Shown here: one piece after another, positions 35,465 to 49,600 of the stretch
Numbering within the stretch: position 1 is the stretch's first letter
Layout: each line of letters starts with the position of its first letter
Source: Haliclystus octoradiatus
Lineage: Eukaryota > Cnidaria > Staurozoa > Stauromedusae > Haliclystidae
Assembly: GCA_916610825.1 (NCBI GenBank)
Contig: OU744446.1
Span: forward strand, 31,820,445-31,884,444
DNA: 64,000 nt
Reading direction: 5' to 3'
The notes under the pieces: model-generated
The model's database searches: none
What the model saw: only the letters and a program-made list of their open reading frames with translations
Told to the model about the DNA's origin: nothing
Program-made: the position numbers and the translations under genes

Positions 35465-35973
35465 TGCAAGTTACCAGATGTTGGTTTTATAAAGGTATGT
35501 GCATCTTTGATTATCGATACTAACTAACTAGGCCTACTCAAGGTGGGCCTATTATTCATCATTTAAACCATGCTAATCCATTGTCTTAAGACAATCTTAG
35601 ATTGTCTACAGATGCAATATTGCTATGGGGTTGACATCAGCCCTGTCAAGTGGATGTTAATTGGCCCCATCAACAATAAATGGTTCCTGAAAAAGGCCAC
35701 TCAACGAATCAACGTTCATGAAATGTTTATAAGGTGTTCATGAACAACTCAATAGAGTCGTTATCTTTTTTTCGCTGGATAAGAGGATAATAAGAAGAAA
35801 TAAGAGGATTTTCTACGTCGTTTCAGTGTCAACAAATAGCCTAAGTTGAACTTTAAGGAATATTTGTAGGCTTAATGTTTTTACAAAATATTTCAAAATT
35901 CCCCCTGCTAATGGAGTAGTAGCCTTTTTTGGCAATTATCCTGGTATTGCCCTTATGACGCATTTATTTTGTC

Positions 35974-36340
35974 TTAAGCCCTGGGCAAACGACGGCAACG
36001 TTTGCGCGACTTTTAAATCCTTCGAAAGTCCTTGTCGTTTAGCCACTCTTTCGATTTTGTCTGACGTGTTACATCGTGTATTTTCTTTGTCGCATTGTGT
36101 TTGATGACCATCAAACATTTTCAAAGTCTTTCTAAAGGTTTTTGTTATCGAACGTCTTCGTTATTCTTTTCGAACCATTTTGTTCGAAATGTATCGAACT
36201 TTTTTGATGTTGTTGCTTCTCCATGGCTTCTTTTTAAGCTCAATCTGACTTTTTCTAGAAAAGTTTTGAGAAAATCCTCGTCGTTTAGCCGCTCCTGAAA
36301 AGACTGCTTCAAAACACGAAATAGTTTGCCCAGGGCTTTA
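35974..36340. mobile_element. PIF/Harbinger-type MITE with TTA duplication
   Basis: The 361-bp element starts AGCCCTGGGCAAAC and ends GTTTGCCCAGGGCT, a perfect 14-bp inverted repeat, with TTA on both sides. A 3-bp TTA/TAA duplication is the PIF/Harbinger signature. No transposase. Confidence 0.8.
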
Positions 36341-36370
36341 GAATACTGTACTATAGTTAACCTAGATCAA

Positions 36371-37092
36371 GACCCCAGTGCCACGATGCCGTATTGATAG
36401 AATTCGTAGTCATTTTCGTACCGGATAGGGGTTTGAGTTACACGATAACGCTTGAATACGATGCAAAACGCTTCGCATAGCAAGCGTATTTTTTACTGTG
36501 GAACAGTTTTCACAGCGCAACCGCAACCGCATGGTGGAGCTCAATCAATAAGAAGCATCGTATTCATGACCCTCATTCTGAAATACGACAGCCTCACAAA
36601 TTATTGATTGTAGGCTCTAAATTTAATAATTTTCTTATTTTCAAAATGGCTCCTCGCTTGCAACAACATTTTGACATGGATTGTTTATTAATGATTTTTT
36701 CAGCATTGATTTGCGCTGCAAATACCTTGCACATGTTTCAAATTAATTTTAGTATTGAAAGTTTTCTGCAAGTTAAGAAGACATTTAAGAAGTATTACAA
36801 AAAAAAAATGGGAAGAAAGACTTCTGTAAGCTCACCCACAAGATAACACGTGTCACCAAGTCACAAGCAAAAATATTTTTGCGCCAAATATTGTCCACAT
36901 ATCACCATAGCAATTGCTACGTAATCGTGGACACTGGAATTAAACACACGTAATCGTATTTTACCCCTTCCGTGTAGTTCAAATGTATTGTATTGTTTTG
37001 CCGTGTAACAGCTTTGTAAACGGCACATATTCCACAACGAAAACACATTTTCAATACGGAACAACACCAATACGGTATTGTGGAATTGGGTC
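36371..37092. mobile_element. Second TIR element, family unknown
   Basis: Left GACCCCAGTGCCACGATGCC and right GGTATTGTGGAATTGGGTC are imperfect inverted repeats (both include CGTATTG further inward), with CAA on both sides as a possible 3-bp duplication. The interior repeats CGTATT and AATACG words. No coding capacity was recognised. Confidence 0.5.
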
Positions 37093-37677
37093 CAAGTCTC
37101 TCCAGAAGGCAAAGTAAATTAATTCAATGATTTAAGGCCTAGTAGGCTAAAAATACTATTAGACAGGCAAACCTCAGTTGATAGCTCCAGGAGTTTAGGA
37201 GTTTTCCATTCATATAAAGGAGTTTTTCCAAACCTCATTTATGAAAATGATAGTCCTTACTAGACTTCTGGTTTGGTAGTTGACAGTAACTTAGCTGATT
37301 CAACAAAAGGAAAAGTCAACACAGTTTTCATTGAATTTTTTCTTGGAATGAATTGGCATACACAAGATAATTTTTTAAATATAAAATATCTGCTTTATGT
37401 AGCTATGGCTACTACAATCTACATTCAAATAACGTTGCTTTGTGATATTTGCAAACTGGAATAAATTAGAACTTTTGATTTTAAATATAATAACTTGTTA
37501 TACATAAAATGTATCTTTGGACAATCATAAATTATAGGTGAAAGACCTTATTGAACTTTTTTTTTAGAAGGAAATTAAAATTCATATTTGTTTATAAATA
37601 GGCTGTATAATATATATTAAATATCTATGTATTTGTATGTTCTATAATCTTCATATTGATTTCTTATAATAAATTAT

Positions 37678-40600
37678 TTATTGAACCAAAGTAGTTGTTG
37701 TACTTGTATCTATAACTTCTGGTCGTTTTCGTTTCGAACATCTTTGTTTTGTTCTTCTACGTTGCGTTTTTGAGCGGACAGAACTTGACGTTAAAGGATC
37801 AGCTTGACTAGTTAAAAGACATTTGATATCTGTTGCACTAGCTCCGCAATCGCAAAAGAATCTGTAAATTAAACATAGAAACTAAATCATCAAAAATTCA
37901 ACACGTAAACTAATCGTTCTTCACAGGGTCTGACAAATTCTGGAAAAGTGGAAACCAAGTATGCGGAAGGCTAGTCAAATTCAGATGGAAAGACAAAATA
38001 ATGGATATAAATCAAAAATAATTAAAAAAATATGAAAAATAATGTCTTTACAATTACTCATCCATTGATCTAAAACGTTGAGGTTTGTGGAAGGTAAAAC
38101 ATTTTGTTGGACCATGGTTCTTCAAAACTGGGAACTAAATCCTTATCTCCTTGAAACACCACTTTCATCTACCTTAGGTGGCATCATACTATGCCTAACA
38201 GAACAGTTATATTTAATATCTGTGGTGATCTATTCACCAGCCTGATTCATGGAGTATTTTACCCAATTGGCATGGTCTGAGAGATTGCCGGATTGTGTCA
38301 TGTCCCACAAAAAGTAACTGATATGTCGCTTGGAAATATCACAAAATGGTATGGGTTCAATTTGATACATACCTGTCACGTCGTACAAATTGAACATCAT
38401 GACCTTTATGACATGATTTTATACAATTGACGCATATAGCTAATTCTTCTGAAGAGGCGCATGTATGGCATCTAGGTGAATGAAAAATAGAAAGCAATGC
38501 AATTTAGAATGTCAATGATCATACTGCACAACACTAGCTATATTTAATGGACAAGAAATTTAAATATTCCACACAAGGCCATTGGTTGGACTGCTCAGTT
38601 TTGAATGAATTGTGCAAGAAACAAGCGAACAAAGACAAAGAACAGAACTTTATCTCTTGTAATGTAAAAACTAAGGTTGTTGCAATGTTTCGGCTACAGT
38701 AGGTGCACTGGTAGCTCAGTGGTAGAGTGTCCGCACTCCGTGCGGAAGGCCGGGGTTCGATTCCTCGTCAGTGCACACATGTTAATTGTTTGTAAGCATA
38801 ATTGCATGTAAATGTGTTAATGTCCCCTAATAAACAGGCACTTGTACTTAAGGGATGACTTTCAGTCATGAATGACTGTAAATGTAATATTATATAGTAT
38901 ATATCAGTAATATCTCATTAAAATTGAAATAATTTAGCTTCCATTTTGAATTTATCAAAACAATAACAAACGCAATAACAGAATAATAATAATGCAATTT
39001 CGACTTACTGGTAGAAATCGTGCATTGGATAGCAGATACTGCCTGATACTTGATAAAGACATTTTCCAGCATCAACCGCCTCGTTGAGTATCATCTTGTT
39101 GTCATGGATATGATTATCTACGAAAGAAACAACACAATTTAAAGGGTCAAACAAGACCGGCAGCCTTTGTATGGAATTTTTGGAAATCTGGTCTCGTAGC
39201 TTTTTTATTTACGTCATGTTATTTCAGTGAGTTGATGATATTTGAGACGTGATTTCTGAAACACAACTTCCGATATTTTAACATTTTTATTTTGAAATAC
39301 ACAAGCAAAGCAATATGACTTGAATATAAAGATGATGACAATCAGGATTTCAAATACAACATATGTATATGTCCTCAAAATAATCATTCCAAGCGAACAA
39401 GTCTGAAATTATATCAGAATATTTCTTTCCAAAAACATTGCGGTTCGAAACGCAAACAAACCAACGGTCAGTAATTAAATTCAGTTTGAATCAATTTGTA
39501 ACAAACCATAATATCCAAACACCCAGAAATCACATATGATGTTATTTTGTTTCGATCGAGGTTCAGAATGTCAGTGTAAATGAAATACAGAAATATAAGC
39601 CGTTGATTTGATGTTGTCAAAATGAAGCTAGATTCGAAATGTTTCTTCATTGCAAGAAATATCGCATTCATAGATTTGTAAACAACAAAAACAGTATCAA
39701 ATGGGCACAATTATCTACATTATGCTTTCTTTCAACAGTGTTTTATTCCATATTACATCTTTTGTAAACGTTCTTAGCAAATCACAAAACACTTCTTTGT
39801 AGTTTTTCTGCCATCGAAACACTCCTCGTGATATATTCCAGTTACCAGATTTCATCGCTATGAATATTCAAAATCAATTTGATGATGTCACAACAGTTGA
39901 TTGAGAATGAGGTTTTGAAAAAAATGTATTTTTTTCAAAAAAAAATGTATTTTTTTCAAAACAATTATCGCCGGTCAATAATGCCCCTTTAACAATTACA
40001 AAATGTGAATATTTCTTGATAATTCCAACCATCCTAACAATTCTTCTCAATTGGAAATGTTGCGGCATTTAGCAACATCATCCTTATATCATAAACTATC
40101 ATCATCCTACTTGTATTTAATAAATTTTATTACATGGATTTGTAACTTACCGATCATCTTTGGGCTGACGCCTGTAGCAAGGCTTATGCCATCAAAACGA
40201 TTATTGAATATTTCATTTTTCTCCAGCACTCCACCTACAATGTATTAAAATGACACTGTTGTCAGAATAGTAACAGAATCATGTAACAGAAGTAATGGAA
40301 AACGTAGAACAAATACTGACATTTATGAATTAGTCAATGATCAACAGGTCAACACGACATGCAAACATACAGTATTCAACTCGAAAGCAATATTTAACGA
40401 CAAGGTCAGACTACATTGTGACCAATGTTGATCTCAAAACCAATTGGTTGTGCAATTACGTTTGTTGTTAACAACAGAAGACATATCATTCTTGCATAGT
40501 TTTCACAAGTTCATCTGCTACCATTACAATATCAAAATTTACATATCAAGGATTGACTAAAGCTGCAGTTACATTGTAAAACAGCCAGCTATGAGATCCT

Positions 40601-43600
40601 ACTGTATGTGTGGGTGGACTATTTTATACAGGGTGGATTCACTATAATGTTCAATATTGATTGACATCACAAATGTTCTTGAAACGCACACATGCTTTGA
40701 AATACTATTTATCAATTAACCAGCTTGATCAGCCACCCTGTTAAAAGAATCTTCAAACATAGGCTTATCCGGTTTGTGGATAAATGAATGATAAATCCAA
40801 CAACAAAAATACTATTGTGTTGGTTGATAAATCATATTTTCTCAGATCAATATTGGTTAATTATTTGTGTCTTATGAGTACTAGTTAAAAGATTTAGATT
40901 ATTACCAGCTCCGTTTGTTATTTCAACTCCTGATGAACCACCTTCAAAGATGCGATTTCTTCTTAAAACAGGAAAACTTGACGTACTGATTAAAACACCT
41001 TGAATAAAATTAAACACATCGTTTGAAACCAATGCTTATATTCTCAACAACTTTTATATTTAGATACAAGAAAATTATTGCTATTATTTATGCATTATTA
41101 TGACTCACCAGTTAAAGTATTTCCAAATATATCATTTTCTTCCAACAAACCTGAAATAAAAATATTATAATTATTTGCATCAATATCCAAGTTCAATGGC
41201 AAAATGGAAATTTAACAAAAGAAATGAAATATTTACATAGGTAAATTGAGTAAAAATAAAAATAAAGCACACAATTATTCAAAAATGCAGCACTAAGTGA
41301 TGCCAAGTTTAAATCCTTACCTTTTCCATTGTTAAAAATACAAATTCCTCCTTCGTGTCCGCTATGAATTTTATTTCTCCTAAGAATTGGATTACTTTCA
41401 GTTTTAATCCAAACACCAGCCATTGCATTATCAAATATTTCATTTCCTTCTAAAAAACCTTGACCACCATTATAAATTAAAACACCACCATTTTTGCCTC
41501 CCCAGATTTTGTTTCTAAGAATGACGGGACTGCTACCACTCCTAAAAGTAAATCACACATATGTTAAATGATGTCCGATGGTTGTACATAGGGTCCGACA
41601 AAAGGAGGAATCGTGCAATACTATATTCTGGAAGGCTAGAGGAAGTTCAGAAGAAAATTGATATTTTTAATGATTTAACAGTCAAACCTCAACAAAAAAA
41701 TTCAGAAGAAAATGTTGAAATGCCTCTAGGATTCCAAACGGCTTCCCCTTTGTCTTTGTGATAATAGTCACAATCAAAGTAGCCTACAGTGAAACCTGTA
41801 TATAACAGCCACCTATAAGAGGTGAACAAATTGACCATTGTAGACAGGTGACCTTTATATGCAGGATTGATTCAATAGAAAATACTTATTTAGACATACT
41901 AAGAGTGACCACTACAGACAAATGGCCCGCTTTATAGGGGTGACCATTATAACAGGTTTGACTGTAATTTATTTATTGAAATTACCTGATTTGTATACCA
42001 GAATATTTGTGATTGTAAATTTCATTATCTTCTAAAGTTCCACAGCCTTTGTCATAAAAATATACTCCAACCTGAAAAAACAGAATAGTAGCTATATATT
42101 ATATACAAATTATGATGTCTGAAAATTATTAATAAAACTGTGCAGGAGATATGTTCACTTCTTTGTGATCAAGACATGGGATAGTATCCCAGATAATATT
42201 GACAATTCTTCAAGTATGACCTTTTGAAGTCATAAAGTGTTCATATTTCACTTTAAACAGGGTCAAAGAAATATTTTCTCTTTCCGGAAACCTGAATAAT
42301 TAATCTATATCATTCAAAAACTTTCTGAAACTTTTCTCCTATAAGGGTTCTTAAAATATTGTCATTTATCTAATTTCATAATTGAAAAAGAAACATATAT
42401 AATATTTCTGAAAAATATTGGCTACCTTTCCCGAAACTTAGTTGCCAGGTTGCAGGTGTTTGTCGGACCCTGACTTCAGATTGTCTAGGTTACTACCAAT
42501 CAGTCACTTGTGTTGCTAGGTTGATTTAGATAAGGTAGACAGTAAAATGTTTAAACTAAGTTGGTGTTTTCTTTAAATGCGACACCTTGACCTTTGAAAT
42601 GTGAATCGAAAGTACAGCCATAAAAAAGCTGAAGCATATTCAAACCATGACTAGAAAACAACAATGCTAATCATACAAAACTCAAATATCTTGAAAACGT
42701 GAAAGCCTACTGAGAAAACATCAGACAACTGGACACACACATGCTCATAAGCTTTTGTATTCATAGGTATATAGATAAAAGCTTTTACGTTATTGCTTCA
42801 TTTTGTTATATTCTCAATGGTCCTGATTTTTAACATTTATTTTATTTTGTTTGATATGCACAAAATTTTAATGCGCATGGCATTTTAACTATATTAGGTC
42901 ATTTAGCTGGCCGCTATAGGGGGTGATTAGCTCAGTTGGCAGAGCAACCGAACTTCAGATCGGATCATATCTGATCGACTGTGGTTCAAATCCCCCTCAG
43001 GTCAACTCAGCCTTGACTTTATCTGAAACATATCTAAGGATGGCGGATGGAATGGTTCAGAAGGAATTGCATTGTGAGTAGCTGAGGCGCATCGTTGAGC
43101 ATTGACAATCAAGGCCTATCTACCATGAAATCTGCTGAAATTGATCTGCAGTGTCGCGGCTGAGATCTAAGGAGTGTTTAACATCATCGCTCTTAGCGAA
43201 AAGAGCCACTCTTCTAGAAAAGAGGAGTGGTACGGGTGCCTTCGGTAGGGCGACACCGTCCACATTACTTTACTTTTTGCTATAGGGCAATAGCATTTAA
43301 ATATCTGCTGTAGGCTAGGCTTATTATAATTGCTTACCTGTTTGCCGCTGTGGATGCGATTTTGTCTCAAGATTGGAGCACTACCTAAAAAAGGCAACGC
43401 AGATATTAATCTAGTGAATTGTTCAGTATTTAAATTTAAAGAAATATTCATATTATATCTGCTAACCTGTTGTTATCCAAATACCAGCTAACGCATTTGA
43501 ATAGATTTCATTGTTTTCGATAAGTCCTAAACCATTTTCATGCTAAATAAAATGAACATTATAAAAATTATTATTCAAACAAACTTGATCATCTACGCTC

Positions 43601-46600
43601 ACTTATTTGTCGAGTGCAATGTATGTTAACTGCTCAAGTAGAGTCCCCTTTTATCTCCAACCTGATTGTTGGCAGACTTTGATAATTGAAGACTTGAGAG
43701 CATTAAGCGGGTTACGCTTTACTTCACTTGCAATGACGTAAATAATTACATTATCAATTTAGATCAATCATCTTAGCTTGATCTATTGAAGAGTTAGACT
43801 TATAGAAGACGTGCAGCTGCGTTTCAAAACATTTGTGCACAATTCCTTGGCAGGATCATAACTAGACTTAGCATTCAACGTACAATGTAAATTCCTCCAT
43901 GTAATCCGTGGTGAATACGATTCTTTCGGATAATTGGATTGCTGTTTGATCTGACTTGGATTCCCGCCAATGCATTACCTAAGCGATGAAAGAGTTAGAA
44001 GACATCAATACATATGCTGTGATTATAAAATGTGACTTGAGATGTACAAAATATGTCCATATTAAAGCTTCACTTCAATGGTGTATATTATTACCATGTA
44101 TGTTATTGCCTTCAATGAGACCTCGTCCATCACCAAAGACATAAATACCACCTTGTTGACCTTGGTAAATTTCATTATCCCTGAAAATAACGCAAACAAT
44201 AATTTAATTATTGATATTTCATACACGATTTGACGAAATGGAGTATTCAAAAACAGCTAGTCTAGGAAGCTGCACAAATTGTGTCAATAAAAATAAAAGG
44301 ATTTATCTAATTTCGTAGTCTGTACCTTATGCAACAAATCTCAACAAGCGTTCACCTCAACATGGTTCAGCCCAACCCCTGAGAAAAAATTGTTGTGTTC
44401 TTAACCCCCTTAACTGTTTGTAGATACTTCATCAACAGCTCGTGAAAATTGGGCATTTAATGTTCATGAACTGTTTTCACAGGGGTAATGCATGATTTAG
44501 CTAGATTATGTTTCGTGCAGATTGAATATTGATAAAACTGACATACTTGATTGTTGGATTGCTACTTGACGTCACCCAGATACCAGCAAATGTATTTGAA
44601 TGTATTCGATTTGAGATGAATTCACCCCGACCCTGTGAATAAATTCAAAACCAGAAACATTAAAATTGAAGTCAAAGAGAAAAGTAGCAGGACATTGTGT
44701 AGATGATGATTTATAAATTCTATAAATGTTATTAACTTATTATGACCAATTTTAAGTTCTTATTCAAAAATTACAAAGCTCCTGAGGAGAATATTTTTCA
44801 GGACATCTCCTCATAGCAAGGAGTTAAATTGAAACTGAAAACAATTAAAATTGAATCAAAATCAGGCACGAAGCGTAACATAGTTCAACAAAACAATGTT
44901 TTTTGATTCAATGTTAGAGTAATTGTAATGACAGGAAGACGTTTTTATCTTTCATAGTTTTCTAATGATTTTTATTTTATATCCAGCTTTCTCTTCTAAA
45001 TGGCCTACTGTGGAAACCAGGTTTCTGAACTTTTTCGGGCCCTGTTTAAGAACAAAGACTTTTTTAACTGGACCTGACTTTTTATGCTGCTATGTATGGA
45101 AATTCTGAGTAGGCCTACCATAACACAAAATGCTTTTATATAATAAGTCTACTTACTCCGCCATGAACATATACACCTCCGGTTGAGCCATGATGAATTT
45201 CACATCGCACTACGGTTGGGTTTGCGCCAGTCCTCACTTCAATACCAGCAATACGATTACGATGAACATTATTTTCCTCATAATAGCCCTGAAATAAGTT
45301 GTAAGATTTCGTTATTTGAAGCAGAGGTCGATTGAAAGGATTTTTTAAATCAAGACCCCTGTCGGGACTTAAGATAAGCAGTGTTATTCAAGCAACTGTT
45401 GAGCATGTATCATTCATCACCCTGTTTCCTGTTTGTACTGAGCAAAAAGATCTCCAATTAGAAATAGAAGAGTGGTACAGGGGCCTTCAGTAGGTCTATT
45501 ACTGCCTTTGTTGCCTTCTGGTGAACGTGTCAATCATTAAACGATTGAACTTTATTTTACTCGTATTCATTATTTTATTTTATAGGCAATATTGTTTTCT
45601 TTTTGACTTTCATCTTTTCAGTTTTTCAGTTTATTTGTTTTCAATGCCTGGTAATACAGTATATGCTTGCTTTATTTTGTTATTGAAAACCTTTGATTCT
45701 TGGCTCTAAATTGGATGATAATACAGCCAAACAGTGGCAACCTGTTTATAATGGTCACTCTAGCAATGATGAGAATAGTTTATTGAATAAGCCTCAATAT
45801 AAAGTGGTCAAATTCTCTTACATCTTACAGCATCTTTCATTCCATTAAAATGAGGATACAGTACTTACAAGGCCACTATCAAATATGAAAAATCCAGCAT
45901 CTCGTCCTTCGTGTACTTCATTCCTTTTCATGATTGGATTGGCACCACTTTTGACCCAAACGCCAGCTAATCGATTATTCCTAATTTCATTACCTTCAAA
46001 GAGGCCTTGTGCACCTTCAGTTAAATAAATTCCTACATTCTCGCAGTCATAGATGACAGATCGAAATAACCGTGGTTTTGCTCCTTCTCCGTGGACAAAT
46101 ACTGCAGCCGAACCTGAAAATAAGAATAATATTATAGCTTCATAAGAACCAAACCTGGTAAAGGGGCCACCTGTTTATAGTGGTCAAACTAGCAACGTTG
46201 AGAAAACTACATATTTTTTTATTAAATAAAACCTCAATATAAAATGGTTGGAAGTATTTCAAATGACCAATAAAGGGGGTGGTCATTCTATTAAGTTCTT
46301 TATTGCATGCCTCACTTCACATTACGGCGAGACGAGCAACTTCATTGAGTATCCTGATGGCTTAACAGCAACTCTAAAGAATTTCAACATTAAATTTGAT
46401 GCAAGATGTAGTACATTGAGTTGTATAATGTTCTCACCTGGGTTCTTGCTAGTCATTTTACAATCTTGAACTGTAGGTGTACTATCGTTTCCGACTTCAA
46501 TACAATGACTTCGAGATTGTACCGTCTCTTCTGCTGCGTCAATCTGTATATAAAATCACAATGACAGTTCATAAAATGCAACTTGCCAATTTATTGCATC

Positions 46601-49600
46601 GATCAAATATGACATTGACAATATCAAGAAATGTCTTGTAGGCTACATTTAGAAGTTATGAAATTACATATTTATGTCTATGTCTAGATCATGTTTGGAA
46701 CAGGACCATTCAATTAAGTTTCGATTGTTTCTACACATTTATTTCTGAAGATCCATTTTCGAGTTAACGTATCAAATATTTAATTAATACCATTGACATA
46801 CCTCTAAGTTCATGAACGCAACAACTGATCCTGTTCCTTGCGCATCAAATTTCAATATCGTTCCCTCGCCTTGAAGTACGACTTGTTGATCTCTTTGGTT
46901 TCCTAAACAAAAGGCAATGAAACTTCAAAACATAACGGTAAAGAGTAATTGATTGTAAACTAATGATAGGCCTACAATTGAATACGTTTATTCCAAACTT
47001 ATCAATCTAGACTATACATGGTTTATATATTCCCCTGCGAAAAACAGTTCAGGAGTTCATGAACATTTCATGAACAGTTCATGAACGTTAAATGGCTCCA
47101 ATTTTCCTGAACTGTTCATGAACTGATTATGAACAGTTCATGAACCCTCACAGACAGTTCATGAACAGTTCATGAACAGTTCATGAAAATTAGGGGCCAT
47201 TTAATGTTCATGAATTGTTCATGAACTCCTGAACTATTTTCGCAGGGGTTGTTGTGAAATTTTAGTGTTATTATATAGGTTATAGGTTATATATAGTTTG
47301 AGATGTACATAAGCGGTGTGATTGATTATAAAAGTTCTGCCATGTATCTGCATTGCAGTTTTATTGTTATGCAAATATATCTTATCTTGCATATTTATAA
47401 ATCAGTCTTGTGAAAAAAATGTTCAGCTTATTCAAGTCCTGAATAAGTGATGATGATGATGATGATGATGATGATGGTGGTACTGTTCAGTCTAACTGGC
47501 TATAGCAGCCACCTTTCTATAGTGACCAACTGTTCATGAACTGTCTGTGAGGGTTCATGAACTGTTCATGAATTATTCATGAACTCCTGAACTGTTTTCG
47601 CAGGGGAAACAGTATTTGATTAAATCAACCCTATCCCTGAAGGTCACCTATGTCCTGGTAAATATATGAAGATAGTATAAATGTAGGCCTATATATTCTC
47701 ATTGATACATCATGGAATATATATAAATAAATATAACGAGAATGAATACAAATTAGATGATATCCCTTAGATATGAAACAGACAAACTTACCGACAGCCA
47801 ACAAGGAAACACGTTTATTAATAAGTATCTCTTCTCTGTAAGATCCAGGATGAATTAGTATAATTGGTGGATTTAACTTGGAAGATCTAGCCTCTTTGAT
47901 AGCTTTCATTATTGACGTATATCCCTATAAAAAAGGATATTTGAATTTGAGACTTATTAAGACCTACCAACCGATATTTTTATAGCCCCTTCTGCTGCCA
48001 GAAATAGTTGCAGCCTTGAGAATGTTTTTCTGATTTAAATAAGCCATGTCAGTCTGTTCTCCAATTGTCATAGTTCAACTCCCTGAACATCCTCGTTCAA
48101 ATGGCAATTTGATTTTCATGAAATTTGATTCAAAAATAATGACCTGGCAATACTATACGGTAGACAAATTATAGTTTATTTCTGTACTGAAACTTTTGAT
48201 GGAAATCAAACATGATGACTGACTTGAAGTTTTTTTGAATACTGAGTCCTGATCCCTATCATTTGATTTAGATCTTGATTTCCAATGAGAAATTTTCATT
48301 TTATAGTTACCGGTATCATAGACCTGTGCCACATGCCTCCTGTACTCCACTTTACCAACGGCCGTTTCGTATAGGAGACATGTAACTTTTTAGCGAATGA
48401 ATTGATGCGCTCATTACAAAAAATCAAAATGACCAATCATAGCTCAGCATGTGCAACTTTAGGTGGTGATTGGTCTATTTTCTAACTCTTGAAATAATTT
48501 GTGACGTCTTTGTGAATTGAAAAGGCATTAAAAATGATTTGCACATCACGGGGCACATCGTTTCACATGTAGATTACACCTGTTTTTCTTAAGTGATCTA
48601 TAATATTCTGTTTATAAAACAGATGACAAAACACTGCTAGCGCATCATTTTTTTCGCTAAAAGTTTACAAGGCCCAGATGTAGAGTAGCGAAATAATGGG
48701 CCTTTTGGAGCTAGGCTATATTTATCGAAGCAGCCATCATGCATTTGAATCAATACAATACACATTGTGGTATGACATACCTTCCTTCCTCGTTCTGATA
48801 TTTTCTGTATAACATTATCATCTAATGAAACATGACTGGCTCTGAATAACAACGGAAAACAACTCCTCCATGAGAATCCAGGTGATGTTTGATCATTCAG
48901 TTCAATAAATTGGAATTGACCATCATCTTTTCTCAGAACGGGACGGTCTAGTTGATATGTTTGCTCGTATAAATTTTTCCTGAAATAATGTCAAACAATT
49001 TATTTATTTATTTGTCAATTAATAGGTAGCCTAACTGGTCGTTGCATAAATAGATCAAAAATGGAGAAGTTTGGAGGATGAAATAATTTCTAAGAAAATT
49101 GATGGATTTTGAGTTGTATATAGGCTACATACAAGAAAGTCAAAGCCATTGCAAATACAAAATTGAAAGCACATGGCATGTCAATCATGAATCCTGATAT
49201 AGTTATTAATCAGGCATGTTGAGAAAAAGCTTATAGCTTGATTCAGGTATATTCTGAAGAAATGATGATGATTTTATGTGAGTGCTAAATGGATTCAAAG
49301 TTACCTGTTATTAATGGCCACAGTCACCTGTATATAATGATCAGTGAGAAATTGTGGCTTAGCCTACATATGTGATTTTAATATAACGTGTGCATAATTC
49401 ACTTAGGCTACTATGGACTTACCATAGAGTATCATCCCTGCAAACAGATCGCAGTCTCCGGCATGTCCGAGATAGTCGACATAAGTCTGCCGGGGATGCG
49501 TATGTACATAATCGAATGAGGACTTCATCAGGAAGGGATCCTTGGACATAGTTAACATTTCTTTTATGAGAAACAGAACATGAATCTATAATCAAATAAA

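Larger units (their letters stand above)
35465..37677. other. Convergent spacer between CNP and FBXO11
   Basis: The 2.2-kb gap separates two genes that point toward each other. It contains an AATAAA at 35675-35680 that could serve CNP, a decayed GTTCATGAAC fragment at 35685-35770 and two TIR elements (35977-36337 and 36371-37092). The open frames in it lie inside these elements and look non-coding. Confidence 0.6.

Noticed and set aside
36604-36846. 80-codon open frame in the CNP-FBXO11 spacer
   Set aside because: It lies within the TIR element 36371-37092 and shows no protein family; treated as non-coding.
38701-38775. Possible functional tRNA-Gly(TCC) gene
   Set aside because: It folds well, but base 33 is C, and the downstream sequence recurs at 20262-20330 without the head, so a SINE is the better call.
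42921-43005. Possible functional tRNA gene
   Set aside because: A and B boxes are present, but the anticodon region and acceptor pairing are irregular, and it is joined to a repeated SINE body.
47032-47248. CRISPR-like array
   Set aside because: The repeats are irregularly spaced, overlapping and palindromic, with no unique spacers; this is a palindromic eukaryotic element.
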